Positions 32,401 to 41,656 of a DNA stretch of 64,000 nucleotides are shown one piece after another. The notes beneath the pieces were generated by a model. It did not search any database. It saw only the letters and a list, made by a program, of their open reading frames with translations, and was not told the DNA's origin. The stretch lies in the NCBI GenBank assembly GCA_036365455.1, contig JAWQUS010000027.1:20758501-20822500 (forward strand). Reading direction: 5' to 3'. The translations under genes and the position numbers were made by a program. The stretch is from Macrosoma leucophasiata (lineage: Eukaryota; Arthropoda; Insecta; Lepidoptera; Hedylidae). How positions within the stretch are numbered: position 1 is the first letter of the stretch; the number at the start of each line of letters is the position of its first letter.

Positions 32401-35164
32401 GCGTTTCACTTCGCTGGTCTCCCCTCCATAGAAATCGAAGGCTGTCTCGATCTTCTTCCCGCATTTTCACCTGTAGAAACATCTCCTTGATATCTGCTAC
32501 CACAGCGATTGGTTTCTGGCGGAACCGCAGAAGTACTCCAAATAGTGACTGCAACAGATCTGGTCCCGGCAGCAACTCGTCGTTGAGGCTCTTCCCTTGG
32601 CACTTGGCAGCAGCATCAAAGACCAGCCTTATCTTCTTCTTGGTGGGGTGTGTCACGGCGAAATGGGGCAGGTACCATTTCTTCTTCGATGCGGATTCGT
32701 GTTGTACTTCTTCGGCATAGCCGCTGTCGAGAAGATTCTTCACTTGTGCTTCGTATTCCTGCTTCAATGCCGTGTTCCCGTTCAATTTCCTTTCGATGTT
32801 CTTCAATCTGTTTTCGGCTTGTCTGTAGTTATCTGGCATGGTTCCTTCTTTGTTCTTCCAGAGCAAGCCGGTCTCGAAGCGCCCATCGTCCAGTTTTCTT
32901 GTGGTTTCTTCTAAAATTGCCAGAGCCTTTTCTTCCATATCTGTCGTCGGTCGGCGTGGCTGGATTCCTAATGATTCCACGGCGAAGTGTTCTTTGACGA
33001 TCTTCTCTAATTCTTCCTCCTTTGAAGATACGTGCGCGCAGGTTACGAAGTTCACTGGTCTCGTTCCATCGGACCCGTGTAGCACCCACCCGAGGTAGGT
33101 CAATGATGCTACGGGTTGACCTCTTTTCCCTTTGCGTGTGGCTCTGGACACGATGAGCTCCCAATTGTCTTGTCCGATCAATAGCTTGGGTGACTCTCCT
33201 TCATAATATAACTGGTCCGTCATTGACTTGAGATGAGCGCATTCTTCTATTCTTTTCTTGTCTAGTTTCTGAGGCGTCAGGTTAATGTTGTCTATGGTTC
33301 GTGCCCCAGAAATACTTCTTTTCTTTGTCTGATGCAATCCTTTTATCTTCACGCTTACTCTCATGGAGTCTCCTTTGGTGATGGTCTTTCCTCCCACCGT
33401 TTCCAGAGTGAGTGCTTCCACGGGTCCCTTGAGGCCAATCTGCCTTGCAACCGTGGCATCGAGCAGCGTGACGGTTGATCCCTCATCCAGCAACGCCAAG
33501 ACTTGGGTAGTTCCTCTTGGTCCATACAGTTCAACGGGAGCCATCTTCAAGTACGCCTTGGCTGTCCTTGCCGTGTTCACTGATAACATGACGTTGTTCG
33601 CAATTTCTTTTTTCTCTTCGGGCTTCGGGATATCCCCGCGGTCTTCATGAAGCACGAAGTGATGCCATCGCTTGCACACCTTGCATGGAGGACGTCGGCA
33701 TGTTTCTTTACGATGTCGTCCTTGGAGACATTTGAAACACAATCTTGACTTGACAGCGGCGTCCCATCGTTCCTTCATTGGCAGCTGTAGAAACTTGCGA
33801 CATTCGAGTAGGTGATGATCGTTCTGGCAATGTGGACAGGTCTTCTTTTCTTCTGTTTGTTCCGAAGCGGCGTGTGCAAATTGACGTCGTGGAGGCTGAC
33901 GCGATTGATGCATAATTTCTTGTGTCGCGTACGGTCCACATCGGTCTGCTTCCCTGTTGAGGAACTTCATCAATTGCACCAGGTCTGGATCCTGATCCGT
34001 AGCATCGGCGGCGAAGTCGTACCACCGATATTGCAGTACCGCTGGCATCTTGCTCACGATGATTCGTACCATCTCTGGTGAGTGCAGGTACTGAGGTTTT
34101 CTTAGCCCCCGTATAGTCGCGACGGTGTTGTTCACTTGGCTGGCGAACACGCAAATGTCACGTGCGTTTTCATGGATCCTGGATAGACTCTTGACTTTTT
34201 CTAATTCCATCAGGATCAGGGCTTCTGGTCTTCCGAATCTTCGACGAAGGGCTTCTAGTACTTCTTCAGGTGGGCACTCCGAATATAACAGGCTCTTGAT
34301 TGCCTCTCTTGCTGTGCCCTTAATAGACCGCCGCAGCCGCGCCATATTCTGTGCTTCCGTAAATAGCGGTGCGGTGTCTTCATAAACCGTCCTGAAGGCG
34401 ATCCATTCATCGCTTCTTCCGTCGAAGCCGGGTAATTCATGCACGTAGTTAGGTTGCGATGCTGATACATGTCGTGGCGCAACACTTATTGCTTTAACGA
34501 TGGCCTCCGCAAGTTCCTTATTTCCATTTCTTGATGATTCCGCTTGATCTTCTGGCTTGACGGCGGCTGCGGCGGCGGTGGTCGTCGGAGGTTGGCTGGC
34601 CCGCCCCTTCCCGGGCGGTTCCTGCCGGTGCCCCTCCCCGGGCACATCTCCTTGATGCCCCTTCCCGGACACCCTGTCCACCGTCGACTGCACCCACGTC
34701 TGGACGTTCGACTCCCAATCTTTTTCTTGTTCGATTTCGGAATCTTCGTTCTCGATCTGGACCAGCTCCCATTGACTCTGGGCTAGTGCCGCGGCTGCCT
34801 TTGCTTCTTCTAATTGACGACGTGCCAATTCCATTTTGGCTTCCAATTCTCGACGCCTTGTTGTCTTCGTAGAGCGCGTCTTATTTCCCGTTGCCGTCGT
34901 AGTAGGTGCAATAGGGGCAGCAGGAGCAGCAGAAGCGGCAGGAGCAGCCACCGCAGAGTCTTCTTTGGTTTCCGTTCCCGACGTCACTCTTGATTCGTAT
35001 GATGTGGTGAGTGTGCCTTCTGTGTTGGTGCTCGAAGATCCCGTTGTTCCTGAAGATTCCGTTGTTCCTGAAGATTCCGTAGTCTCTGGAGTCTCTTCTG
35101 TGGCGCGGGGTGCAGCCGGCCGGTCTGCTGGTGAATTTCCTCGGTGGCTCCTGGTGACTGGCAT
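29447..35164 (-). CDS. gag-pol: Gag-Pol polyprotein of a BEL/Pao retrotransposon (Pao lineage), intact
   Basis: A single 1,905-codon frame encodes all replication functions. The N-terminus is Ser/Thr/Ala-rich (1-100), then a helical charged stretch (104-150), a gag core with LPGFDGRSDEW (about 241-400), and zinc-knuckle Cys/His clusters (443-505). An aspartic protease has LLDEGST (Asp 560). Reverse transcriptase (about 830-1040) has VVADIKEMF (Asp 891) and YMDD (969-972). RNase H has FVDAS (Asp 1149), Glu about 1193, WSDSS (Asp about 1223) and NPADDATR. Integrase has a His/His...CQWC zinc domain (1488-1528) and a core with Asp 1561, Asp 1623 and Glu 1673 (GGAWERL), then a C-terminal domain (about 1770-1848). 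The ATG at 35164 is 65 bases after the 5' LTR. The stop lies inside the 3' LTR. No frameshift or stop is seen, so the element is probably recently active. Confidence 0.97.
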   Translation of the reverse strand: MPVTRSHRGNSPADRPAAPRATEETPETTESSGTTESSGTTGSSSTNTEGTLTTSYESRVTSGTETKEDSAVAAPAASAAPAAPIAPTTTATGNKTRSTKTTRRRELEAKMELARRQLEEAKAAAALAQSQWELVQIENEDSEIEQEKDWESNVQTWVQSTVDRVSGKGHQGDVPGEGHRQEPPGKGRASQPPTTTAAAAAVKPEDQAESSRNGNKELAEAIVKAISVAPRHVSASQPNYVHELPGFDGRSDEWIAFRTVYEDTAPLFTEAQNMARLRRSIKGTAREAIKSLLYSECPPEEVLEALRRRFGRPEALILMELEKVKSLSRIHENARDICVFASQVNNTVATIRGLRKPQYLHSPEMVRIIVSKMPAVLQYRWYDFAADATDQDPDLVQLMKFLNREADRCGPYATQEIMHQSRQPPRRQFAHAASEQTEEKKTCPHCQNDHHLLECRKFLQLPMKERWDAAVKSRLCFKCLQGRHRKETCRRPPCKVCKRWHHFVLHEDRGDIPKPEEKKEIANNVMLSVNTARTAKAYLKMAPVELYGPRGTTQVLALLDEGSTVTLLDATVARQIGLKGPVEALTLETVGGKTITKGDSMRVSVKIKGLHQTKKRSISGARTIDNINLTPQKLDKKRIEECAHLKSMTDQLYYEGESPKLLIGQDNWELIVSRATRKGKRGQPVASLTYLGWVLHGSDGTRPVNFVTCAHVSSKEEELEKIVKEHFAVESLGIQPRRPTTDMEEKALAILEETTRKLDDGRFETGLLWKNKEGTMPDNYRQAENRLKNIERKLNGNTALKQEYEAQVKNLLDSGYAEEVQHESASKKKWYLPHFAVTHPTKKKIRLVFDAAAKCQGKSLNDELLPGPDLLQSLFGVLLRFRQKPIAVVADIKEMFLQVKMREEDRDSLRFLWRGDQRSETPKEYRMTSVIFGAACSPSAAIFVKNKNATEHQEEYPEAARAIERNHYMDDYLHSFGTSQEAVEIASQVSLIHKKAGFELRGWASNDEEVLKTLTPEENSKEVELGTKEEKTLGLRWFTKGDEIGFRTCLRNIHEEVVEQKRVPTKREVTSAVMSTFDPLGLASPVLIQGKKLIQSIWRSGVGWDDNITEEDNKIWSDYLDSLQLLKDLRVPRRVTQSNTEGELHVFVDASEEAYACAIYLRQRDEDGGHRVTLLAGKARVTPLKPVSIPRLELQAALLGSRMARSIEEELDIMVAKKVYWSDSSTVLAWIKSDPRTFKPFVAHRLAEIEDTTKPQEWRWVPTAQNPADDATRNVPRDFGSDHRWFHGPAFLALEEEDWPKPRTIKTEPTGEEKEKPIVGTTKTVDKHPTPDPVRFSSWTRLVRTTARVLQFVDLCRKKKLPVNVSRKSERQDPTWKSNKKKAKVAMKPVNKKTQERRLIPLEPDQMKTAEKILLRRSQEESFHEEIRCVEKMKPFERNSKLKKLDVVIEDGLLRLRGRIDAARHVRQDKRPVVLDSKHYITRLLIAHYHEEFNHGNHATVINELRQRYWILGLRSAVRSTVHRCQWCKVYRGTPQLQPMGNLPLERLRHGEPPFTCTAVDYFGPMIVTVGRRHEKRWGALFTCLTTRAVHVELAASLSTDSMILALRRMTARRGMPKTIFSDNGTNFVGANKELQEAFASLNKDDLITAAERMSIKWKFIPPGAPNMGGAWERLVRSIKTALAVTLKERHPREEVLHTLLLEAEHLVNSRPLIEADEDTEEGALTPNHFLIGRSCGTRLGAFTDDDLTDRRAWRVAQQLTDHFWSRWVKEYLPTLIPRRIDARAATRDLQCGDTVLIVDSTLPRGTWPRGEVVRTYPGPDGRTRVLEVRTTGGVLKRPSSKLVLLVPAQRDKERTTVEIDGRASTSEPDCGEAAIAPSREHRVAGPGVGASHEGEDVGDDHGQR
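29475..29484 (-). promoter_or_regulatory. Polypurine tract of the BEL/Pao element
   Basis: AGGGGGAGGA on the minus strand directly precedes the TGTCGG of the 3' LTR. It lies inside the gag-pol frame. Confidence 0.85.
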
Positions 35165-35205
35165 GGCGGCGGCAGTATTCCGTAGGTCTGGTGTTCAACA
35201 CGAAG

Positions 35206-35223
35206 ATCCGGCTCGAAGGACCA
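35206..35223 (-). promoter_or_regulatory. Primer binding site, complementary to tRNA-Tyr 3' end
   Basis: Five bases after the 5' LTR the minus strand reads TGGTCCTTCGAGCCGGAT. This complements the 3' end ...CCGGCTCGAAGGACCA that I recall for animal tRNA-Tyr. Reverse transcription would start here. Confidence 0.8.
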
Positions 35224-35228
35224 GCAGA

Positions 35229-36393
35229 TGTCGTGGGGCGCTCTTCTAGCGAGCTATGATGCAGTGACGTACGTACTGCACCTGCAAACCACCACGACCG
35301 TAATGTGCGGGCGTTTGAATGTACGGGCGGACCTATTGTCCGTCCGGCGCCGGATGCCCGCTCGTAGTGTTGACACCGATGGCAGTATACGCCGGTCTGG
35401 ATCTGCGCCGCCAGTGAGAGGGGTGGAGGTGCGGGGAAGGGGTGTTTCAGTAAAGAAACAATCGGTTACATGTGATATGACCGAAAAGCAGGCCAGCCAA
35501 GCCTTGGTAACCCTACCCCGACGACCTAATTCTATCGTAGAATCACTGGGGTCTTCCAGTCTTCCAGTCTTCCAGGTTCACTTTTTCTTCTTGTTACTTC
35601 ACTTGTTTTCACTTGTTTTCACTTGCTGGAGACCATGTCATACTTTCGAATTTGCCCTGAGCCCTATCATTCGAACAATACCGTAAAGAGAGCCTCATTT
35701 TTCGGTCGTATTTTGCCCGAATTTGTGCTTATTTTTTGTTATGGCTGACCTGGTTTTCTTTCTTTATTTTTAAAATTCTCATAGTTACATACATGTGTTA
35801 TACATATTTACAATCGTTACAGTTTTCTCTATTATTGTACATAAGTTTTATTAACATTCATAAAGGAACTAAAAAGTTATTCGTAAGTAAATATAAAAAA
35901 TGTAACAATTTTCTGCGTATTTCTTTAAACATTTCTTAATAACTTTTATATGCTATGACTAATTATTATAAAAAGTACATAAAAACAAAGAACAAACATT
36001 ACTCTATTAGAAAACAATACACAAATAAACGTGGCATCTAAAAAAGGGACCTAAAACATACGTAAAATAAGAAAATGATAAAACATAAAATAATAAGAAA
36101 ATTAAGTTTCCTGCCTATATCCTTTACATTATCGAGGTTTAATTATGTAAAATGACTTCCTATAATAAATTCTCACATGACTAACATTATTTAAAGTTGA
36201 TATAAGGCAAAGAATTAAAATCGTATCCAAGACTATCGTACGAGGAGAATGTCTATACATAGCTATACATCTATACACGTTATTTACTTTCTACAAACGT
36301 TACGCGAAGACTACTTTGACGTACACTTGCACTTTTGGTCTTTGTCACACAAACACATTCATTGATCACCTTTGTCCGTGGTCGTCGCCGACA
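35229..36393 (-). repeat. 5' LTR of the BEL/Pao element (right end on plus strand)
   Basis: 1,165 bp, same length as the other LTR. Flanks AAGTA at 36394-36398 and 28305-28309 form a 5-bp target duplication, normal for BEL/Pao. On the minus strand the U3 part carries TATAAAAG at about 35950-35943. Confidence 0.95.
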
Positions 36394-36398
36394 AAGTA

Positions 36399-36586
36399 TA
36401 TATTTTTATATTTTTTCGAAAGAGATGGGGTTTTTTGGAAGCTATACTAAAATTTAGTTCCATTCCACTATTATGCCGAGGAAATAGCTTTAAGCTTCCG
36501 CTTAATTCGACATTCACTGTCAAGAAACGTATTAATACCGCGTATCGAATGGTAGCCAATCCTTGTACTTATTACCTATAGGTTCG
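36399..36586 (+). repeat. Right arm of the long inverted repeat, distal part
   Basis: Continues 28309 across the BEL/Pao insertion and ends ATTACCTATAGGTTCG, inverse of the outer end at 25436. Here the SINE-B and second-SINE sites found filled in the left arm are empty (ATTCACTGTCAAGAAACG and GTATTAATACCGCG). Confidence 0.8.
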
Positions 36587-36664
36587 TTACGTAGGTACGT
36601 AAGTTAGACCTGCACCGAGTACTACACATAACTAGAATGTCATTTGCCGCAAAAATTTTAGTCA

Positions 36665-37264
36665 CATGTAAATTTTAAAGCAATTCTCTCTGGGAATCGC
36701 GTGAATGGAGGGTTGGGTAAGCTGCTAGAATCTAAACATCTCAGCCAGCGGGCTCGACTAGCCGTACATAATGCTGTACTTACTCCAACGCTTTTATATG
36801 GAAGCGAGAGCTGGGTATGCAGGAAAGAGCATGAAAGTAAGTTGAACGCGGTCGAGATGAGATCTTTGCGCAAGATCTGCGGTGTATCACTCACCGATCG
36901 CGTCCGTAATGAAGATGTAAGAAAGAGACTTTGTGTGAATGATAGTATCGGTGTAAAAATGAAAAAAGGCATGCTCCGATGGTTCGGGCATATAGAAAGA
37001 ATGTCGAATGAGCGAATGACTAAACAGATATACAATGCGAATGTGGATGGTTGCAGAGGCCCAGGAAGACCAAGGCTGACCTACCATGACCAAATAGGTC
37101 GAGTTCTGTCTGATGGTGGGGTCAAAAGTCTTAGGAATCGGCGTGCATGTATGAAGAGAATGATGAAGGTAGACGAGGCACGAGAGGTTTGTCAGAACCG
37201 GGATGTCTGGCGCTCTACACTCTCTGCCTACCCCGTTAGGGACCTGGCGTGAAGATACATACAT
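36665..37264 (+). pseudogene. LINE-C: C-terminal part of a non-LTR retrotransposon, best copy
   Basis: About 190 codons of the ORF after the RT palm: LLYGSESW, KMKKGMLRWFGHIERM, GCRGPGRPRLTYHDQI and a C-terminal WRSTLSAYPVRDLA stop. This C-terminus (YGSE.W, W.GH..RM, GRPR) is typical of RTE-type and related LINEs. The stop TGA sits in GGCGTGAAG, followed by only about 15 bases ending in ACATACAT, so the 3' UTR is minimal. The copy is 5'-truncated and lacks the RT catalytic core. Nine shorter tails of the same family occur in the window. Confidence 0.85.
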
Positions 37265-37536
37265 TCTCATCTCAAAATAGACCCAAACGCATGATTGACA
37301 GCTCGCTGTATTTTTAATGATTGTGCGGCGCCGGAATATGTGCGATGCATTTTTAAATCTCGTTACCGAGTATGCCAAACGTTGGCGTAGATGGGTCAAC
37401 TACGAGCCAAATTGTAATAGCTCTCTAAAATTACTTACGTCCTATTAAATTTAAGCGAATGCCGTTGACATGTTTTGATGAAATTTTGAAGCACAATGCA
37501 TTATAATTTTAGTGCTATGGTGACGTACACTACACT
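37262..37536 (+). repeat. Direct repeat C, copy 3
   Basis: TCTCATCTCAAAATAGACC, GCATTTTTAAATCTCGTTACC, CAACTACGAGCCAA and TGAAATTTTGAAGCACAATG align with 27990-28260. It begins immediately after the LINE-C end. Confidence 0.75.
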
Positions 37537-37540
37537 CGAT

Positions 37541-38011
37541 CCGATATACACAAACAAACGTAACTTCACTCATGTATTCCCGTAGGGGTAGGCAGAGGTT
37601 TCGATAGTTACATTTAGTCCCATTTGATGGGGAGTCCGTGGAAATAAAATAAAAAATACCATTATAAGCCGGAGATGACCAGACAATTACTCGAATGTGA
37701 TATCTTGGGGTCAATTAATTTACCTGAACTGCTAAAATAAAAAATATTTCTTATATTCATCCCCACAATGTGGTAACTAAAATAGCAAATCTCTACATGT
37801 TTTCGGCGCTCCCTCTAAAGCGGTCAATCATAATGTTCCAATCTGTTATGACCTCTCTGTCGGTGCTCATTTTACGGTTAAAAACGTTTTAATGACCATA
37901 AAACTTGTTAAATGGGACATTAAACGGTTCATGTACCTAATTGCCTACTTTGATATAGATTTTACGCTTTCGATTTATGGATTCCTAAGAGTTCAATGTT
38001 CGATAATTGTA
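37541..38011. other. Mostly unannotated; SINE-B tail scrap near 37561-37610
   Basis: AACTTCACTCATGTATTCCC and GGGGTAGGCAGAGG near 37563-37600 look like an inverted SINE-B end. The rest has no recognised content. Confidence 0.4.
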
Positions 38012-38614
38012 TTTTTTTTTATGAAACGAAGATGGCAAACATGAATGCAGTTCACGGATGTTAAGTGATGACTGCAGCCTATAGACATCTACAGAAAAAC
38101 CAGAGGTCTACATGCAGATGTGTTAGTTGTTATGTCTCTATGATAGTTATTACGGAGCCATACATTATCATCTAGTTAGTTAACTGCCTCAGTAGCGTAG
38201 TGGTAGCAGGCCACTACTATTACGCTGGAGGTCCTGGGTTCGATTCCCGGGTCGGGGACTATCAGAGATAACGGTTTAAAATCCTTTATCTCTGCTTCTA
38301 TTGGGATTTTTCCATTTTCTGGAAGTTTCCCAATACCCCGGAGTTTGGTAATGTGCCCGGAGATGGCAACAGGTTCGCCACCTGTTACATGGGCCAAAAC
38401 GTAACCGGCGAGTCGTGGGTGTTTGCATGTATGATTGAATGCATGCATTTACCTCTGCCTACCCCTTCGGGGATTACAGGCGTGAAGTTACGTTTACATT
38501 ATCATCTAACCGGAACACGATAGTGCTGAACACTACCATTTGGCGACAGATAGAATAGGTAACGCGGTGGTGCCTCCACCCTCGAGTCCCTACACTGGAA
38601 CTTTACCACAAGTA
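38012..38614 (-). mobile_element. SINE-A, old full-length copy split by SINE-B
   Basis: T-run at 38012-38020, family body to CATACATTATCATCTA (38174), then a SINE-B, then the body resumes (38509) and ends TTTACCACAAGTA. Divergence from consensus agrees with it being older than the SINE-B inside it. Its head stem shows a C-G to T-A paired change. Confidence 0.85.
38175..38494 (+). mobile_element. SINE-B, full-length copy inserted in SINE-A
   Basis: tRNA-like head with B box GGGTTCGATTCCC, body and tail GGCGTGAAGTTACGT. The 14-bp TACATTATCATCTA lies at 38161-38174 and 38495-38508. Confidence 0.95.
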
Positions 38615-38805
38615 GAAAAAGTAAGAAAAGGCGTGTATTATTATAACTTCTCGCCTGTAATATTCTTCAGGGGGTAGGCACAATATACACTTACGCAAAG
38701 CATAACTAACCACGCGAAGCAAAGGCACCACACTACTGCATTATCTTATCTATGGGTCTTATGGAAGTGATGTACTCGTATAAATGGAAACTAATCCTCT
38801 TTGAT

Positions 38806-39152
38806 CTGTCTCAGTAGTCTAGTGGGCGCAGGCCACTACTGCTACGCTAGGATCCTGGGTTCGATTCCCGGGTCAGGGGCTACCAGAGATAAAGGTGTAA
38901 AATGCCTCTGATGCCTGGCCTGCTGATCTCTGGTTCTATTGGGATTTTTCCATTCTCTGGAAGTTTTTCAGTACTCTGGAGTTGAGTAATATGCTCAGAG
39001 ATGTCAACAGGCTCGCCACCTGTTACATGGGCCAAAACGTATCCGGCGATTCGTGGGTGTGCAAACACCTTTAACGCATGCATGCTTTAATGTATGCATA
39101 AGAATTTACCTCTGCCTTCCCCTACGGGGACTACAGGCATAAAGTTGCATTT
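38806..39152 (+). mobile_element. SINE-B, full-length copy with small internal insertion
   Basis: CTGTCTCAGTAGTCTAGTGG head, B box GGGTTCGATTCCC, and tail CTACGGGGACTACAGGCATAAAG. About 35 extra bases (ATGCCTCTGATGCCTGG...) lie after the head. Confidence 0.85.
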
Positions 39153-39701
39153 ACGTTATTCCTTTTCATGTTGAAAATGTAAAAAAAAATAACGAGGTAA
39201 CACTGAAGTCGCAGGCAGAGGTTGGTAACGCTCATAAATAACTCACTTTGGTACATTATAAACATGAACAAAGGGCGTGTAAAGTTTTTGCGGCATTTAG
39301 CTAGATGGATCACCGGCGGCTAAAATGTTTGGGGACACCCGCGACTGATCGATCGGGGATGATCGATGGGCGGTTAGTTGGTAAGGGGGAAGTTGAGACG
39401 ATATTTATAATTGCCCGCTGTCTAAGTTAAATAGAATTAATGACGTAATTGGTAGACAATTATCTTAGAGATTCAGTAACGGAGTCTGTCTATCAGTCAG
39501 ACCAAACATTTGGTTTCGTAAAAAAAAATTTCGATATGTTTCGTATTAATTTTACGGCCTCCTGTAAACTCGTGTCTGATTCCCATTTGGCCGCTTTATA
39601 TTAAGTAGTACACACTTATACTGTCATATTAATTTTGCTATTCCGAAGTTTACTTTAACATTGCAGAGCTACTTAGGCACCGATTCGAATTATTATAAAA
39701 C
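39153..39701. other. Unannotated stretch
   Basis: AT-rich without recognised content. Confidence 0.5.
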
Positions 39702-39969
39702 TGAATCAGTAGCCTAGGGGTAGGAGGCCCCTACAACTACGCTGGGATCCTGGGTTTGATTCCCGGGAGCTATCAGAAATAACGGAGTAAAATTCTTTTT
39801 CTCTGGTTCTATTGGGACTTTTCTATTTTCTGGAAATTTCCCAGTACCTCGGCGTTTAGTAATGTACCCGGAGAGGTCAACAGGCTCACCACGTAACCGG
39901 CGAATGGTAAAAAGTGTTTGCATTTACCTCCGCCTACCCCTTCGGGGATTACAGGCGTGAAGTTACGTT
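39702..39969 (+). mobile_element. SINE-B, full-length copy with deletions
   Basis: Head with B box GGGTTTGATTCCC (one change), body missing the TGTTACATGGGCC part, tail GGGGATTACAGGCGTGAAG. Confidence 0.85.
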
Positions 39970-40022
39970 ACGATATAAAAGTATTTGTTTTTAACTAGTA
40001 AGAACTCTTAATAATTGTTTTT

Positions 40023-40250
40023 ATATTATTTCGCATTAACACATGCTTGTGAAATATATTTTATTTTTAAAGAAAAATGGAAAGAAAAAATTGACTTCAG
40101 GCGAGACTCGAACTCCCGACCTACTGGGAATCTAGTCCAGCCGCTCTTCCAATTGAGCTACTGAAGTAAGCATAGTTGGTAATAAATGGCGCTGCTGCTA
40201 CCATAGAGCAATGCAATAGATGTGAAGGAAAGATTTGACAAATCGGGCAG
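40023..40250. mobile_element. Cassette-E: tail, minus-strand tRNA-like unit, then plus-strand leader
   Basis: The tail (TTCGCATTAACACATGCTTG) is followed by a minus-strand tRNA-like unit at 40093-40168 with matching acceptor arms (GACTTCA / CTGAAGT), then a leader in plus orientation (AATGGCGCTGCTGCTACC). Confidence 0.7.
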
Positions 40251-40298
40251 GGCTTCAGTAGCTCAATTGGAAGAGCGGCCGGACTAGATTCCTAGTAA
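40251..40298 (+). repeat. Cassette-E tRNA-like unit, truncated, head-to-head with the previous one
   Basis: GGGCTTCAGTAGCTCAATTGG, GAGCGGCCGGACTAGATTCC, then stops. With the minus unit at 40093-40168 it forms an inverted pair. Confidence 0.7.
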
Positions 40299-40554
40299 GA
40301 ACTCACAGTTTAAATACAATCTTAACCTATAGCCGAAGGAATGGTAACGCGGCATTTAAGCAGACCTTTGCGGCTTTACAAGCCAACGTAGTCGAAATGT
40401 CAGTCGTTCGCATTTGCCGAGTGCTTTACTGAAGGAGTTAATTGTTATTTTGAGTTGCCTATTTATTGTAACATCGAAGAAATATTAGGTAGATGAAGTC
40501 GTTAGTTTGTATGTGTTGTAGTTATGTTAGGTTAGGTAGTGTATGTAGTTCGTG

Positions 40555-40692
40555 TGTAATGAAGGTGGTAAACAAGCATGCAGTTCAGTTCACATTTATG
40601 TTAAGTGATACCTACTGCAGCCTATAGATATCTACACTAAACCCAGAGGTCACAATACAGATGCATTGCCACCCCTGAGACCTTATTTGTTG
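40555..40692 (-). mobile_element. SINE-A, 5'-truncated diverged copy
   Basis: TGTAATGAAGGTGGTAAACAAG, GCAGCCTATAGATATCTACAC and GCCACCCCTGAGACC in family order. Confidence 0.65.
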
Positions 40693-40830
40693 TATGTATG
40701 TAGGTATGTGATACCTATATTTATTTCATTATTTATTTATATATATTTGCAACTTCCATACAAACCATATCTGGTTTAAGGGAGTGAAGCTGATCGGCAA
40801 ATATGTATTTTTCTATGTAATAATAATAAT

Positions 40831-41039
40831 CTGTGGTTCTATTGGGATTTTTCCATTTTCTGGAAATTTCCCAGTACCTCGAAGTTTGGTAATGTGCCCG
40901 GAGATGTCAACAGGCTCGCCACCTGTTACATGGGCCAAAACGTTACCGGCGAATCGTGGGTGTTTGCATGTATGCTTGAATGCATGAATTTACCTCTGCC
41001 TACCCCATCGGGGATTACAGGCGTGAAATTACGTACGTC
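40831..41039 (+). mobile_element. SINE-B, 5'-truncated copy with target duplication
   Basis: Starts in the body at CTGTGGTTCTATTGGG and ends GGCGTGAAATTACGTACG. ATAATAATAAT lies at 40820-40830 and 41040-41050. Truncation at the 5' end is what LINE-type priming at the 3' tail would give. Confidence 0.85.
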
Positions 41040-41587
41040 ATAATAATAATGATTATTTCGCTACTGTAGTAATATCCTTGTCTTCAGTTGGTATACATGT
41101 ATTTATCTGTTTATTATCAGAAGTCTTATAACGGACCCTGCGTATACAAAGTTAATTGCTTATCGGATGATATTCCTCTCAAATTATCGAGGATCTATTG
41201 ATATGGAAAATGTTATTCAACATTAATAACGTTAATTAGGCAACACATTTGATTATCGGAAAATAATGTAACAACTTCTCGAACACTGATTTTTCAGGAC
41301 TGACAGGAGTTGGAAATAATAGGTGCATGTACCGTTATGGACGTAATAAGTTATCGGGGCGGAACGAAAACATGTAGGGGCGGCCAAGTGCGCAACGGCA
41401 GCCGTGAATTTTTCAGAGTCTATAGGTACATATTGCCGTGAAGTGGACGATATTTTATTGAAAGAAGATAAGTAAAAAATTTCTTCCCCAAAAAACCTAT
41501 TTTATCTTTACAAAAAAAAATGTATAAGTAAGTACAAATGTTACGATGAGAAGAAAAAGTCATAAAAACTTTTGGGTCAGAATAAAA
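41040..41587. other. Unannotated stretch
   Basis: AT-rich, no recognised content. Confidence 0.5.
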
Positions 41588-41656
41588 TACAGACTCGCAA
41601 TTTAGCGCAAATCAGATCAGCCAAAAACACTAAACTTAATAACATTATATAAAAAA

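Noticed and set aside
34836..35249. 137-codon plus frame over the start of the BEL/Pao gag
   Set aside because: Shadow of the low-complexity Ser/Thr/Ala coding part on the other strand.
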